Assembly: GCF_017873415.1 (NCBI RefSeq)
Contig: NZ_JAGGKD010000003.1
Span: 186,001-250,000, forward strand
DNA: 64,000 nucleotides
Direction: 5' to 3'
From: Methanolobus bombayensis
GTDB taxonomy: Archaea > Halobacteriota > Methanosarcinia > Methanosarcinales > Methanosarcinaceae
This document shows positions 40,103 to 48,249 of this stretch, one piece after another; the stretch's first letter is position 1; the number at the start of each line of letters is the position of its first letter. The notes below the pieces were generated by a model that saw only the letters and a program-made list of their open reading frames with translations, did not search any database and was not told the origin of the DNA. Made by a program: the position numbers and the translations under genes.

Positions 40103-40332
40103 AAATTACTACAACTATTGAATTCAAAGATGAAGGTGCCATGCAGGTGGCAAAGAGAATTGCAAATTCACTGGCTCCTGATAACCTGACCAATATGCAT
40201 ACTGAAGTCAAGGATGACAGTGTATGTATTCATATTTCTACAGAAAAGATAACTTCACTCATTGCCACAGTAGACGACCTTCTGATGAATGCAAAACTCG
40301 CAGAAGAGATAGCAGAAGACCTTGAAGAGTAA
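40099..40332 (+). CDS. pcc1: KEOPS complex subunit Pcc1
   Basis: A 77-residue protein with the Pcc1 pattern: MKITTTIEFKDEGAMQVAKR, then a pair of strands around VKDDSVCIHISTEKI and a long C-terminal helix SLIATVDDLLMNAKLAEE. Pcc1 dimerises the KEOPS complex that makes the threonylcarbamoyl modification of tRNA A37. Its start overlaps the stop of the DHH gene (ATGA). The other KEOPS genes are not in the window. The short length is normal. Confidence 0.88.
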   Translation: MKITTTIEFKDEGAMQVAKRIANSLAPDNLTNMHTEVKDDSVCIHISTEKITSLIATVDDLLMNAKLAEEIAEDLEE

Positions 40333-40352
40333 ATTTGATTAATGGCCCTTTT

Positions 40353-40922
40353 TTATTCCCACAGATGCCTGTTATTATCAATCAGAGTATTTTGTTCCTC
40401 AATTCTTGAACGCTGATAAATAAGTGCTGCCGGATGGTATATTTTCAGAAGAGTGTATTTTCCATTCACTGCTTTTGGAACTCCCCATTCAAGCTTTTCA
40501 CCGTCACAAAATGCTTTTTCAGCAGTGTTTCCAAGAAGTATGATTACTTTTGGATTTAGAAGTTGTATTTGTGCCTCCAGAAATGGTTTACAGGCTTTAA
40601 TCTCGCTTTTGAGAGGATTACGATTTTTAGGAGGACGGCATTTGATAGTGTTTATAACAGCATAGTCGTCATCTGAAAGTCCCATGTACTCGATCATGCC
40701 ATCAAGGTTCTTGCCTGCTCTTCCGCAGAATGGAACACCGGTTTCATCTTCATTCTTCCCGGGTGCCTCGCCAACAAAAACAACTCTTGGAGTTCTTGAA
40801 CCTTTGCTGATCACTTTATTGGTGATTGTTTCATGAAGCTGGCAGTCAGTACACTCAAGTATTTCTTTTTCAACAGCTTCAAATCCCTGTGCTACAAGTT
40901 CACTCACTGATCTGACTTCCAT
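40353..40922 (-). CDS. uracil-DNA glycosylase, family 4 (iron-sulfur)
   Basis: Removes uracil from DNA. The 189-residue protein has the family 4 signature GEAPGKNEDETGVPFCGRAG (51-70) and motif YHPAALIYQ. Cysteines C24 and C27 (ECTDC) with C95 and C111 supply the four ligands of the 4Fe-4S cluster. Length is typical. It is convergent with pcc1 and lies just downstream of panE on the same strand. Confidence 0.93.
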   Translation of the reverse strand: MEVRSVSELVAQGFEAVEKEILECTDCQLHETITNKVISKGSRTPRVVFVGEAPGKNEDETGVPFCGRAGKNLDGMIEYMGLSDDDYAVINTIKCRPPKNRNPLKSEIKACKPFLEAQIQLLNPKVIILLGNTAEKAFCDGEKLEWGVPKAVNGKYTLLKIYHPAALIYQRSRIEEQNTLIDNNRHLWE

Positions 40923-40967
40923 ATGATCACTGTTCCAATCTTAGTTTCAATATTAATTCCAACTTTG

Positions 40968-41897
40968 TTATTCCTGTTTCAGTTTTTCTGCCTGCAATGC
41001 TTCCATGAAACGAATCTGCTCTGAAATGAATGTATTGTATGGTGCATCAATTCCAAGTTTCTTAGCCCTTGATACTATCGCACCGTTGAGGAAATCTATC
41101 TCAGTTTTTCTGCCGGAAGTGATATCCTGGTACATGGATGAATGATGTTCGGCAGTATTAGGTAGCTGGAAATCATGGAGGAAAGCAAGGTATTCTTCTG
41201 CTGTTTTCCATGGAAGTACAACACCTTCTGCTTCAGTTACCATAAATGCTTCCTGAACGATGTTCTCAATAATACTCCATGCATGTGAATTTTCTAGTTT
41301 TCCGTATGGAACTCCCATGACCGCACCAAGGGGGTTGAGGGCGGAATTGTACAGGACCTTGGACCATACAGAACTCATTATGTTCTCTGATCCGCTAACC
41401 TGAATGCCTGCACTTTTTACTAATTCAACAATTTCGATTACGCTGTCATCAAGTCCTGAAGGGAATCTTCCAAGGTTCATTGGTCCAGTTTCTACAGACA
41501 CATGTATCTGTGCATCGCCTGCCCATTCAAAACCAGTAATTATGGTGCCTCCTATTACTTTGTCAGTGTATTTGGCAATGATCTCCTCATTACCAAGACC
41601 GTTCTGCATGCTGATAACTTCTCTGTCTTTGATAATATCGGCAAATTGTTCGCAGATAGATTCTGTTGATGTGGACTTAGAAGTAATGAATATGTAATCA
41701 TAATCATCTTCAGGGGCATCGTCAGAACAACTGAATTTACAGTTTGCTTCTCCCCAGATGCCTGTCATTTTAAATCCATCTGAATTTATTTTATCAGCAT
41801 GTCTCCGGCGACAGACCGCATGTACATCACAAACAGAAGATAATTTTGCAGCAAGGGTCAGACCCACTGCTCCTGCACCTAATATCAGGACTTTCAT
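40968..41897 (-). CDS. panE: 2-dehydropantoate 2-reductase
   Basis: NADPH-dependent reduction of ketopantoate to pantoate for coenzyme A. The 309-residue protein begins with a Rossmann glycine motif GAGAVG (7-12), has ISMQNGLGNEE, and the catalytic lysine in SVWSKVLYNSALNPLGAVMG, as in PanE/ApbA proteins. In archaea the pathway continues with pantoate kinase and phosphopantothenate synthetase, absent from this window. AGAGGTG precedes the ATG. Other family members reduce different 2-oxo acids, so the exact substrate is likely but not certain. Confidence 0.88.
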   Translation of the reverse strand: MKVLILGAGAVGLTLAAKLSSVCDVHAVCRRRHADKINSDGFKMTGIWGEANCKFSCSDDAPEDDYDYIFITSKSTSTESICEQFADIIKDREVISMQNGLGNEEIIAKYTDKVIGGTIITGFEWAGDAQIHVSVETGPMNLGRFPSGLDDSVIEIVELVKSAGIQVSGSENIMSSVWSKVLYNSALNPLGAVMGVPYGKLENSHAWSIIENIVQEAFMVTEAEGVVLPWKTAEEYLAFLHDFQLPNTAEHHSSMYQDITSGRKTEIDFLNGAIVSRAKKLGIDAPYNTFISEQIRFMEALQAEKLKQE

Positions 41898-42103
41898 AGA
41901 GCACCTCTTTTTTGCCTTAGATGTTTTTTTCCATTAAAAGAATAACTCTTGGAGCATAACCAATTAAGAGAAGCTCTTAATTAGCAAAAGATACATCATG
42001 CATAAAGTATCCAGAGAGCTGGAAATAACACTTTATGTTCACAAAAAGCAGTTATCACTGCTTCATTACTACATATCATAATCATACAGAGGAATGGAAA
42101 TCT

Positions 42104-43675
42104 ATGGAAGCAAAGAAAAGAGATGAATGCTGTCCGGCAGATAGACCGGAGGGTGCAGGAATTGCAATTGACTTCAAATTCAAACTGGAGTGTTCACTTA
42201 AGACAAGCGCAGATGCCGACAAAGCAACTGATGTTGTCGGTGCATATATTGAAGAGGCTAACAAAACCATTCTTACAAAAGGAGCTCCTGAAGGCCAGGG
42301 TGCAAAGGTCACTGCATGGAGTGTTCAAGCTGACAGGATAAAACTGACCATTGAATCTGGAAGGCATTTGCGTGTGCATGATGCACTGCTTCGTATGAGA
42401 AAACCTCTTGCAGGAAAGATTGGAAAGGAATTCAAGATAGGTATTCGTGGAATAGAGGTTGATTCATTCACAATTGAAGTTCCCTCTGAGCAAGAACTTC
42501 CTCCAATGAAGATACCTTATGTTTCAAAAATGACCTATACAGATGGAATTCTCAAGCTGGTTCTTGATGTTGATGAGTCTGCAATGTCAAATCGTGTTCC
42601 TGACAGGATCCTTTCCCTTATGGAGGACAAGATAGAGCAGCAGTCCTATGGTGGAAAGACTGAGCACTGGAACATCCTCTGGCAGAGTGAGAAGAAAGAT
42701 CACAAGTTCAACGAAGACCCAACCAAGGCAATGATGGAAGCAGGCTGGCTTAAGAGAGGTGCCAGCAGAGGTCAGTGGATACATGGTCCGCAGTCCACAA
42801 GGATGTTCAGGACATTTGAGAGAATCGTCCTTGAGGAACTGCTTGAGCCACTTGGATACAGAGAAATGATCTTTCCGAAACTTGTTCCATGGGAAGTCTG
42901 GCAGAAATCGGGACACGCAAAGGGCGTTTATCCTGAGATTTACTATGTCTGTCCTCCAAAGACAAGAGATCCTGAGTTCTGGGAGGAAGTTATTGACCAT
43001 TACAAGGTAACACTTGAAGTCCCAACTGAACTCATAAAGGAAAAAATTGGTGAGCCAATCGGTGGAATGTGCTACGCACAGTGTCCTCCTTTCTGGACAT
43101 ACCTGCAGGGTGAGACTGTTCCAACAGATGAGTTCCCGATAAAGGTGTTTGACAGGTCAGGAACTTCACACAGGTATGAGAGTGGTGGAATCCATGGTAT
43201 GGAACGTGTTGACGAGTTCCACAGAATCGAGATTCTCTGGGTAGGAAATAAGGAGCAGGTAATCAAGACTGCAAATGAACTCCATGAGAAATACATGCAC
43301 ATTTTCAATGAGATCCTTGATCTTGAATGGAGAAAAGCGTGGGTAACTCCATGGTTCATGGCACAGGAAGGGCTCACAGGAGTTTCCGAGCAGACAGAAG
43401 CAGGTACAACCGATTATGAAGCGGTGCTTCCTTACCGCGGCGAGGATGCTGAGTGGCTTGAATTCCAGAATGTCAGTGTGAACGGAAACAAGTATCCATC
43501 AGGATTCAATGTAAAGTGCCAGTCCGGTGAGGAGCTCTGGTCCGGATGTTCCGGTGTGGGACTTGAAAGATGGGCTTCCGCCTTCTTTGCACAGAAAGGA
43601 ATTGACCCTGAGAACTGGCCTGAGGAATTCAGGAAAAGAGCAGGAGAGATTCCAAGAGGAATTAAGTTCCTGTAA
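42104..43675 (+). CDS. serS: seryl-tRNA synthetase, methanogen (class 2) type
   Basis: Charges tRNA-Ser; this rare zinc-dependent form is confined to methanogens. Highly conserved segments include [45 protein letters not shown] and [16 protein letters not shown], the cysteines there being zinc ligands. From the ATG at 42104 the protein is 523 residues, with an extra 20 residues ([17 protein letters not shown]) ahead of the point where Methanosarcina barkeri SerRS begins. No in-frame start lies nearer, so the cysteine-containing extension seems real. The open frame continues upstream to 42035 without a good ribosome site. Confidence 0.95.
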   Translation: MEAKKRDECCPADRPEGAGIAIDFKFKLECSLKTSADADKATDVVGAYIEEANKTILTKGAPEGQGAKVTAWSVQADRIKLTIESGRHLRVHDALLRMRKPLAGKIGKEFKIGIRGIEVDSFTIEVPSEQELPPMKIPYVSKMTYTDGILKLVLDVDESAMSNRVPDRILSLMEDKIEQQSYGGKTEHWNILWQSEKKDHKFNEDPTKAMMEAGWLKRGASRGQWIHGPQSTRMFRTFERIVLEELLEPLGYREMIFPKLVPWEVWQKSGHAKGVYPEIYYVCPPKTRDPEFWEEVIDHYKVTLEVPTELIKEKIGEPIGGMCYAQCPPFWTYLQGETVPTDEFPIKVFDRSGTSHRYESGGIHGMERVDEFHRIEILWVGNKEQVIKTANELHEKYMHIFNEILDLEWRKAWVTPWFMAQEGLTGVSEQTEAGTTDYEAVLPYRGEDAEWLEFQNVSVNGNKYPSGFNVKCQSGEELWSGCSGVGLERWASAFFAQKGIDPENWPEEFRKRAGEIPRGIKFL

Positions 43676-43691
43676 AATCCTATTTTATTTG

Positions 43692-43708
43692 TGGGGGATT
43701 ATCCCCCA
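43692..43708. terminator. symmetric hairpin between convergent serS and the ferritin-like gene
   Basis: TGGGGG and CCCCCA flank ATTAT. The GC-rich 6-bp stem lies 16 nt after the serS stop and 17 nt before the end of the ferritin-like gene on the other strand. It can serve both convergent transcripts. Confidence 0.6.
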
Positions 43709-43725
43709 TACTTTAGAAAAAAGCA

Positions 43726-44220
43726 TTATTTTTTGTTATACATTACTGTTGTATAACCACCTACCTGTTTTTTGCAGATGCCTGCATGCATTTCCTCATC
43801 TTTAATCAGTTGTTCCATATCAGCAAGGAATTCCTTCACATCATTTTCATCGGGAAATACTTCATTTAATACTTCAGGATTTGTATTCTTCATATCTTTG
43901 TAGGCATTCATTGCCAGTATTTCATATTTCATTATAGTCTTGAACATTTCATGGCTTGAAACTCCAGCAAAATCAAATATATGTTTAGGAAGACCGTGAG
44001 GTGCTTCCTAAGGCACCGAAATCTCACTTTTTACAAGCCATTTTTTCATGATGTCACCATGTCTATCGGAATCATGGGATAATGTTTCAAGTGCAGCAAC
44101 ATTCTCATCCATCATTTCAATGCGTGCTTCCCAGGTGCCAAGTTGCTCCATTTCCGCTTCTATCCAATACATGCGTTGAAGCATTTTTTCAAGTGTTACT
44201 TTATCTTTTATCGCTGGCAA
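43726..44220 (-). CDS. ferritin-like four-helix protein interrupted by in-frame TAG (candidate pyrrolysine protein)
   Basis: One reading frame of 165 codons runs from ATG 44220 to TAA 43726, interrupted only by TAG at 44010-44008 (codon 71). Read through, it gives a 164-residue four-helix ferritin/rubrerythrin-like protein. Helix 1 is about 7-37 (YWIEAEMEQLG), helix 2 38-65 (LETLSHDSDRH), helix 3 89-111 (EMFKTIMKYEILAMNAY) and helix 4 126-152 (EQLIKDEEMHAG). Likely metal ligands are E21, H54, E100, E143 and H145. Codon 71 falls in the helix 2-3 connection. Neither half alone makes a bundle. Residue 71 would be pyrrolysine if this strain decodes UAG. Alternatives are a recent nonsense mutation or two co-folding peptides. 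Confidence 0.62.
43985..44011 (-). promoter_or_regulatory. inverted repeat enclosing the in-frame TAG
   Basis: On the minus strand TTAGGAAG (44011-44004) and CTTCCTAA (43992-43985) form a perfect 8-bp stem with an 11-nt loop, and the TAG codon is part of the first arm. An alternative 5-bp stem GGTGC/GCACC would put the TAG in its loop. Such structure next to UAG recalls the proposed PYLIS element of mtmB, though a terminator-type hairpin after a true stop is also possible. No T-run follows. Confidence 0.5.
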
Positions 44221-44402
44221 AATAATTCCCCATATAGATTATAGTATAAATTTATAAATATATATGGATGATTAGGAATATTGTATACAAACATTTTGAT
44301 TCAAATTTTCAACAGCAAAAAAGTGTTCAAAACTGTATACCAATTAGTTTTATAAATATAGTTAAAAATGAAAATATATATTAAAAAATGAAAAATGAGC
44401 AT

Positions 44403-45053
44403 TTACCTAAGAGACTTGGATCTGTTAATCAAATCTATGAAATCCCTGGTTTCCTTTTCCACATCATCGCCACAAACAACAGCAGAAATAGCAACCAGAC
44501 TGTCAGCTCCTCCAAGGATAACACTTTCACAATTCTTTTTATTGATGCCACCTATAGCTACAACAGGAATTTTGATGGCATCTTTAACAGGACGGATGCT
44601 TTCCGGACCGATGCCATTCCCTGCATCCATTTTAGTGGAAGTGTTGAAGATTGGACTGAGACCTACATAATCAGCATCCATTCGTTCTGCTTCAAGTGCT
44701 TCCTCGACATTGTGAACTGTGAGACCAATGATCTTGTCTGGTCCAAGAATTTCTCTGGCAATATCTATTGGCATGTCATCCTGTCCGATGTGCACACCAT
44801 CTGCATCCACTGCTAAAGCAACATCCACACGGTCATTCACAAGGAAAATTGCCTTGTTTCCGCATATTTCTTTGATTCTAGCGGCTTCAAGGATCATGGC
44901 TTTTGTACTGATGGACTTTTCACGATACTGTATGATCCTGCATCCTGCAGCAACAGCTTTTTCCACATCTGACAGAGTACCTTTTCTGGACAGACCGGAA
45001 TCTGTTACAAGATAGAAATTAATTTCATCCAGCAATGATCTTTTGTCATTCAT
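44403..45053 (-). CDS. thiE: thiamine-phosphate synthase
   Basis: Joins hydroxymethylpyrimidine diphosphate and thiazole phosphate to thiamine phosphate. The 216-residue TIM-barrel protein shows [43 protein letters not shown] (two parts), [10 protein letters not shown] and AIGGINKKN, all family landmarks. I prefer the ATG at 45053; the frame is open to a GTG at 45065, which overlaps the thiM stop. It is the second gene of a thiM-thiE pair, consistent with thiazole salvage. Confidence 0.94.
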   Translation of the reverse strand: MNDKRSLLDEINFYLVTDSGLSRKGTLSDVEKAVAAGCRIIQYREKSISTKAMILEAARIKEICGNKAIFLVNDRVDVALAVDADGVHIGQDDMPIDIAREILGPDKIIGLTVHNVEEALEAERMDADYVGLSPIFNTSTKMDAGNGIGPESIRPVKDAIKIPVVAIGGINKKNCESVILGGADSLVAISAVVCGDDVEKETRDFIDLINRSKSLR

Positions 45054-45058
45054 AGATT

Positions 45059-45844
45059 TCAGCACTCTTCGGAGTTCATCATGGACTGTGCTTTTTCATC
45101 TGCAAGGTTGAAAACCTCATCATAGAAATACATCTTGAATGTTCCCGGACCTTCTGACTTTTCAGCTGCGAGTTCTCCGGCAATCCCGAAATAGCAGAGA
45201 GCATCTTTTGCAGCGTCACAGTAGTCTTCATTTACAGCAGCAAATGAACCGATAACTGATGCTGCCATACATCCGGTACCAACAATAAGACCCATGGATT
45301 CATGGCCATTCTTTACAACAAATGTCTTTTTTCCATCGCTGATGATGTCTTCCGCCCCGGTCATAACTACAACACAGGACCTGGACGCTGCAAAATCTTT
45401 TGCCACTTTTTTAGGATCAGCATCAATAGATGTTGCTTCTACACCTCTGGTCTGTGCATTCTCCCCGGCAAGTTTGGCTATCTCGGAATAATTACCTTTG
45501 ATAATATTCACGTTGACAGAATCAAGTATTTTTGCTGCCATCTCATCACGGAACTTTGTGGCACCGACACCAACAGCATCAAGTACAACCGGGATCTTTT
45601 TCTCATTTGCAGCCCGGGCTGAGATCAGCATTGCATCTATCAACTCTTTTGTGAGGGTGCCGATATTGAGAACCAATGCTGATGCAATACCTGTCATCTC
45701 TGCAGCTTCCTGTGGAGCATGTGCCATTACGGGCAGGGCACCAAAAGCTCTTGTCATATTAGCACAGTCATATATCGTTACCCAGTTAGTGATGTGATGA
45801 ACCAGTGGTTTTGTATCCCTGACCGTTTTAAGTGGAAGATTCAT
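45059..45844 (-). CDS. thiM: hydroxyethylthiazole kinase
   Basis: Phosphorylates the thiazole alcohol for ThiE. The 261-residue ribokinase-fold protein has [20 protein letters not shown], the [12 protein letters not shown] segment, the [13 protein letters not shown] strand and the anion-hole motif GTGCMAAS with its conserved cysteine. GGGGAC precedes the ATG. I looked for a TPP riboswitch in the 300 bp upstream and saw none. Confidence 0.94.
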   Translation of the reverse strand: MNLPLKTVRDTKPLVHHITNWVTIYDCANMTRAFGALPVMAHAPQEAAEMTGIASALVLNIGTLTKELIDAMLISARAANEKKIPVVLDAVGVGATKFRDEMAAKILDSVNVNIIKGNYSEIAKLAGENAQTRGVEATSIDADPKKVAKDFAASRSCVVVMTGAEDIISDGKKTFVVKNGHESMGLIVGTGCMAASVIGSFAAVNEDYCDAAKDALCYFGIAGELAAEKSEGPGTFKMYFYDEVFNLADEKAQSMMNSEEC

Positions 45845-46152
45845 ATCTTATGTCCCCTTTATGTCACTGAAAATCAATTGACGAATTTACAATTGTGAAT
45901 GACTAAGAGAAGTATTAATTAATAAAATACTTTTTGTCAGCAACGTATTCTCTTGATGATTTCTAATACTGTATATTTCACTTCCCGGAACAGCCTGAAC
46001 CGATCTATTTATATATAGATATGCATACTATAGAGAGCCAATTTATCAGTGCATACACTATTTCATAATTATAAGATAGCTAGTTGAACAATTACAGATT
46101 ACAATTTCACTAAATTAATTATTAAATCACACTCATTCGGAGGAATTATTAC
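45845..46152. other. 308-bp divergent intergenic region, thiM / rps3ae
   Basis: AT-rich spacer carrying the promoters of thiM (minus) and rps3ae (plus). The best plus-strand TATA box is TTTATATATA at 46008-46017, which predicts a leader of about 110 nt for rps3ae. No coding frame, RNA gene or riboswitch fold was recognised. Confidence 0.5.
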
Positions 46153-46743
46153 TTGGCAAGGAAAGTGCAGAGAAAGTTAGACAAATGGAAGTCAAAAACA
46201 TGGTACAACGTAGAAACACCTGAATTCATTAGCAGGTCAAACATTGGTGTTACACCTGCAGAGGAGCCTGAACAGCTCATAGGTCGTGTAGTTGAGACCA
46301 CTGTTGGAGAAATTGCTAACGATTTCACAAAGCACAACACAAAGATCAGACTCGAGATCAACGATGTAAGCGGTGACATTGCAAATACAAGATTCCTTGG
46401 TCACGAGATAACAACAGATTACCTTCGTTCTATCGTAAAGCGTCAGACATCAAGAATTGACTCAAACCTTGATGTTACAACAAAGGATGGATATGTTATC
46501 AGGGTCAAACCTATAGCATTCACCGTCAAAAGAGCAAGAAGCAGCCAGATCAAAGGTATCAGGGAAGTAATGACCAAGATTGCCGAGGAACGTGCAGCAG
46601 AGCTTAACTTTGAGCAGTTCATCGAAGAAGCCATCATGGGCAAGCTTTCCGCAAACATCTACAGGAACGCAAAGTCAATCTATCCACTCAGAAGAGTAGA
46701 GATCAGAAAGACAGAAGTATTGTCTGTTCCTACAAAAGCTTAA
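46153..46743 (+). CDS. rps3ae: 30S ribosomal protein S3Ae (eS1)
   Basis: Archaeal/eukaryal small-subunit protein of 196 residues, starting [20 protein letters not shown] with conserved [12 protein letters not shown] and [20 protein letters not shown]. The start is TTG at 46153 with GGAGGA about 10 nt upstream. A tetraloop hairpin follows the stop. Confidence 0.96.
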   Translation: MARKVQRKLDKWKSKTWYNVETPEFISRSNIGVTPAEEPEQLIGRVVETTVGEIANDFTKHNTKIRLEINDVSGDIANTRFLGHEITTDYLRSIVKRQTSRIDSNLDVTTKDGYVIRVKPIAFTVKRARSSQIKGIREVMTKIAEERAAELNFEQFIEEAIMGKLSANIYRNAKSIYPLRRVEIRKTEVLSVPTKA

Positions 46744-46762
46744 TTTTAAAACTTAAAACAAT

Positions 46763-46795
46763 AGGTGGCCTATGCCACCTGAATATATCTTTTTA
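46763..46795 (+). terminator. terminator after rps3ae
   Basis: AGGTGGC and GCCACCT (46763-46780) form a 7-bp stem with loop CTAT, followed by GAATATATCTTTTTATT. It ends the rps3ae transcript. Confidence 0.7.
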
Positions 46796-46828
46796 TTGGC
46801 TGATTGAACTCAGGAAGCATAGCTTTAG

Positions 46829-47068
46829 TTATTCAGAAATACGTGCTTTGCTTTCGTACTCATCACGTATGAGCTTCATCATTCTTGGATTTGCATCGAT
46901 TACAAAACCACCAATATAACCGCAGTACTTGCAGTGGTAAAGACCTTCCACCCCACCTGCCTCGTAATAGAGGTCAGGACTGCCGCATACAGGACAAACT
47001 TGTATCAGGTTTTTGTCGTCATCAGATTCCTGAACATCTTTAAATTCTATATCATCATTGTCTTCCAC
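46829..47068 (-). CDS. small zinc-ribbon protein
   Basis: A 79-residue protein with an acidic N-terminus (1-20) and a rubredoxin-type zinc ribbon: CPVCGSPDLYYEAGG then YHCKYCGYIGGFVID. The four cysteines at about 25, 28, 46 and 49 should bind zinc. The start is GTG at 47068 with GGAGAT 6 nt upstream. Such ribbons often serve transcription or translation factors, but no partner is indicated by the neighbours. Confidence 0.78.
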   Translation of the reverse strand: MEDNDDIEFKDVQESDDDKNLIQVCPVCGSPDLYYEAGGVEGLYHCKYCGYIGGFVIDANPRMMKLIRDEYESKARISE

Positions 47069-47170
47069 GATAGCATCTCCTTCTGATTCCCCACATGCAG
47101 TGTACCGACAATAGAATATGGATGCTCAAAACATATCAAACTATCTGATTCAGACAGAATATATATGAAT

Positions 47171-48151
47171 TTAATTAGAGTGTCTTTTAAGCAAAGATAA
47201 TTCCAATGGATAAGGACAGAAAAATGTTTGCTTTAAAAGATATTCCACATCATATTTTTCTGACATAGAAATGAACCATTTCCTCAGTTCAAATATTGCC
47301 GAGACGTCTGTACGTAACTTTTGCAATTGCTGCATGAATCCGAATTTTTCAGCAGCACTGAGATGTCTTGAAAAATAACCGAACGCATGCATGAAAGCAT
47401 TGATAAGAGAACCACTTTGCGGAACTTGGGATAATATCTGTATTAAAAGCTCAGTGTAATCCTCATAGACTTTCTCAGCCGGAAGTCCATCCCTGTTTGC
47501 AACAATATTACCCATGGTAGTCATCATCTGTTTGTTATAGGCCATGAAGAGCAGCTTGTTTGCAGTATGAAATTCAACAAGTGAATGAAGTTTGCATGAA
47601 ACGGATGAATCTCTGAAAGATGCCAGTACAAATATCTGCGTAAGAAAGTGATCTCTTTTTATAGGGTCTTTGATCTGTTCTTCATCGATGACCGGAATGC
47701 CAGGATAATTTTGAAGCACTGTTTCTGCAAATAATCCATTCCCTTCATGATGAATAAATTCATCTGCATCTGAATTCAGGAATGTTTTTGTAGTGCCAAC
47801 GCCACATGAGGGAGATTTGGATTTTAGAATGAATCCATGGAAATCATCCAGTTTTTCAAGGTAAAAGCGGGAAAACAAATCCATCTTATCAGTCAGATCG
47901 AGTCCTGTTGACGGTTGTATCAGTTTCCTGCTATCACCTTCAACTTTCTCAACTATGCGTATGGGTTCCCTTGGAATCCCGAGACCAATATCATACTCAG
48001 GACATACATCAACAAATTCAACGAAAGGTTTCATGATTTCTCCTAAAGGAAATTGGACTATTTTTCCATCATATCGGCAGTGATCAAATCCAAGACATCT
48101 GCTTATCACAATTACCGGACGTGAAAAACTGCATTTGGGATGAGATTCCAT
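47171..48151 (-). CDS. DUF523-DUF1722 (YbgA-type) protein
   Basis: A 326-residue two-domain protein. The first 150 residues are DUF523 with conserved cysteines (SRCLGFDHCRYDG, FVDVCPEYDIGLGIPREPIR, SKSPSCGVG), probably metal-binding. The rest is a helical DUF1722/YbgA domain (LVEFHTANKLLFMAYN). In bacteria YbgA relatives often adjoin photolyase genes; here a photolyase relative lies 10 kb away, not adjacent. Function is unknown. Confidence 0.85.
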   Translation of the reverse strand: MESHPKCSFSRPVIVISRCLGFDHCRYDGKIVQFPLGEIMKPFVEFVDVCPEYDIGLGIPREPIRIVEKVEGDSRKLIQPSTGLDLTDKMDLFSRFYLEKLDDFHGFILKSKSPSCGVGTTKTFLNSDADEFIHHEGNGLFAETVLQNYPGIPVIDEEQIKDPIKRDHFLTQIFVLASFRDSSVSCKLHSLVEFHTANKLLFMAYNKQMMTTMGNIVANRDGLPAEKVYEDYTELLIQILSQVPQSGSLINAFMHAFGYFSRHLSAAEKFGFMQQLQKLRTDVSAIFELRKWFISMSEKYDVEYLLKQTFFCPYPLELSLLKRHSN

Positions 48152-48249
48152 GCTAAGTAAAACAGTGGAATGTAAAAAAGACTTTTTGGATAAGAACTAC
48201 AAAAATGAGAAACAGAAAGTTATGGGAATTAAAAATCCCCATTTGAGTA

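Noticed and set aside
42035-42103. Longer N-terminus of SerRS from ATG 42035
   Set aside because: No ribosome site precedes it and the extra residues (histidine- and threonine-rich) look non-coding, whereas AGAGGA lies before the 42104 ATG.
43726-43947. Reading 43947-43726 and 44220-44008 as two independent small genes
   Set aside because: They share one frame, the sequence between them is open and protein-like, and each alone has only half of a four-helix bundle. The second has no Shine-Dalgarno before its ATG.
45845-46152. A TPP riboswitch upstream of thiM
   Set aside because: The conserved CUGAGA-type core and paired arms could not be found on the minus strand.
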